From: CAVTWY01 sp963738575
GTDB taxonomy: Bacteria; Pseudomonadota; Gammaproteobacteria; Burkholderiales; Burkholderiaceae_C
DNA: 64,000 nucleotides
Direction of reading: 5' to 3'
Assembly (NCBI GenBank): GCA_963738575.1
Contig: CAVTWY010000004.1
Coordinates: 62,001-126,000 of the forward strand
Position 1 is the stretch's first letter. Each line of letters opens with the position of its first letter. The notes below the pieces were generated by a model. It had not been told where the DNA came from, did not search any database, and saw nothing but the letters and a program-made list of their open reading frames with translations. Below, piece after piece: positions 63,925 through 64,000 of the stretch. The translations under genes were made by a program, and so were the position numbers.

Positions 63925-64000
63925 CTACACACGCACAGCGAGCACTGGCGCGGGCGCCGACTTGAACACCGGGGGTCTGATCGACTCAAACGCTTGCCCA
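63925..64000 (-). CDS. C-terminal end of a protein cut by the right edge
   Basis: An open frame on the minus strand enters from the right edge and stops at TAG (63925-63927). Its last residues read FESIRPPVFKSAPAPVLAVRV. The tail is too short to identify. It lies just upstream of the ferredoxin gene and could be its oxidoreductase partner. Confidence 0.3.
   Translation of the reverse strand, partial: GQAFESIRPPVFKSAPAPVLAVRV

Overview
The window is about 65% G+C with densely packed genes. It reads as a chromosomal segment of a Burkholderiales bacterium, most likely a Comamonadaceae relative. The pointers are the mreBCD-mrdA-mrdB operon with a TTG-started PBP2, a Bug-type tricarboxylate-binding protein, a TctD/TctE-type two-component pair, a split pntA, an H1-like/SWIB histone-like protein, a PEP-CTERM protein and a beta-proteobacterial type IV pilin. 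I saw no rRNA, tRNA, CRISPR array, prophage or intact insertion sequence.

Layout. 0-7 kb: end of an MFS permease, a periplasmic M48 protease, xth/pyrE (divergent), a DUF4124 protein and gatCAB. 7-13 kb: the rod-shape operon mreB-mreC-mreD-mrdA-mrdB. 13-16 kb: a hydroxyisobutyrate-dehydrogenase-like enzyme and a histidine kinase/response regulator pair. 16-21 kb: recA (SOS box, attenuating terminator) with recX, then sucCD and terC. 21-24 kb: PP2C phosphatase, FHA protein and a class II cyclic-nucleotide phosphodiesterase. 24-30 kb is a pilin-centred accessory block: AbrB/PIN toxin-antitoxin pair, pilA with a sigma-54 promoter, a TfpX-type accessory protein, a Fic protein with an operator-like repeat array, and a PglL-type O-oligosaccharyltransferase. 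30-46 kb: moaC, bepA-like protease, a small holin-family membrane protein, a histone-like protein, an MHFG-type PEP-CTERM protein, two CAP-domain proteins, uvrA, recQ, a prolyl oligopeptidase, ssb and an EamA transporter. 46-52 kb: VOC and GNAT proteins, mnmA, and a Bug-tcuA-tcuB tricarballylate module. 52-54 kb: a lower-G+C AAA-ATPase/DUF4276 (TOPRIM-like) gene pair, the best candidate for a poorly described system, here probably anti-phage. 54-64 kb: pntA1-pntA2-pntB, a large secreted lipoprotein, an unknown protein, a SARP/STAND-type regulator and a small 2Fe-2S ferredoxin.

Caution on sequence quality. I find 13 single-base indels in nine genes (mreD, a hydroxyisobutyrate dehydrogenase, pilA x3, fic, pglL x2, bepA, uvrA x2, a NUDIX gene, pntB). 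Restoring the frame rebuilds a normal protein each time. Most are in short homopolymers, and two genes carry compensating pairs. They are better explained by uncorrected sequencing errors than by decay. Genes whose frame is split are typed 'pseudogene' only to flag the broken frame as given.
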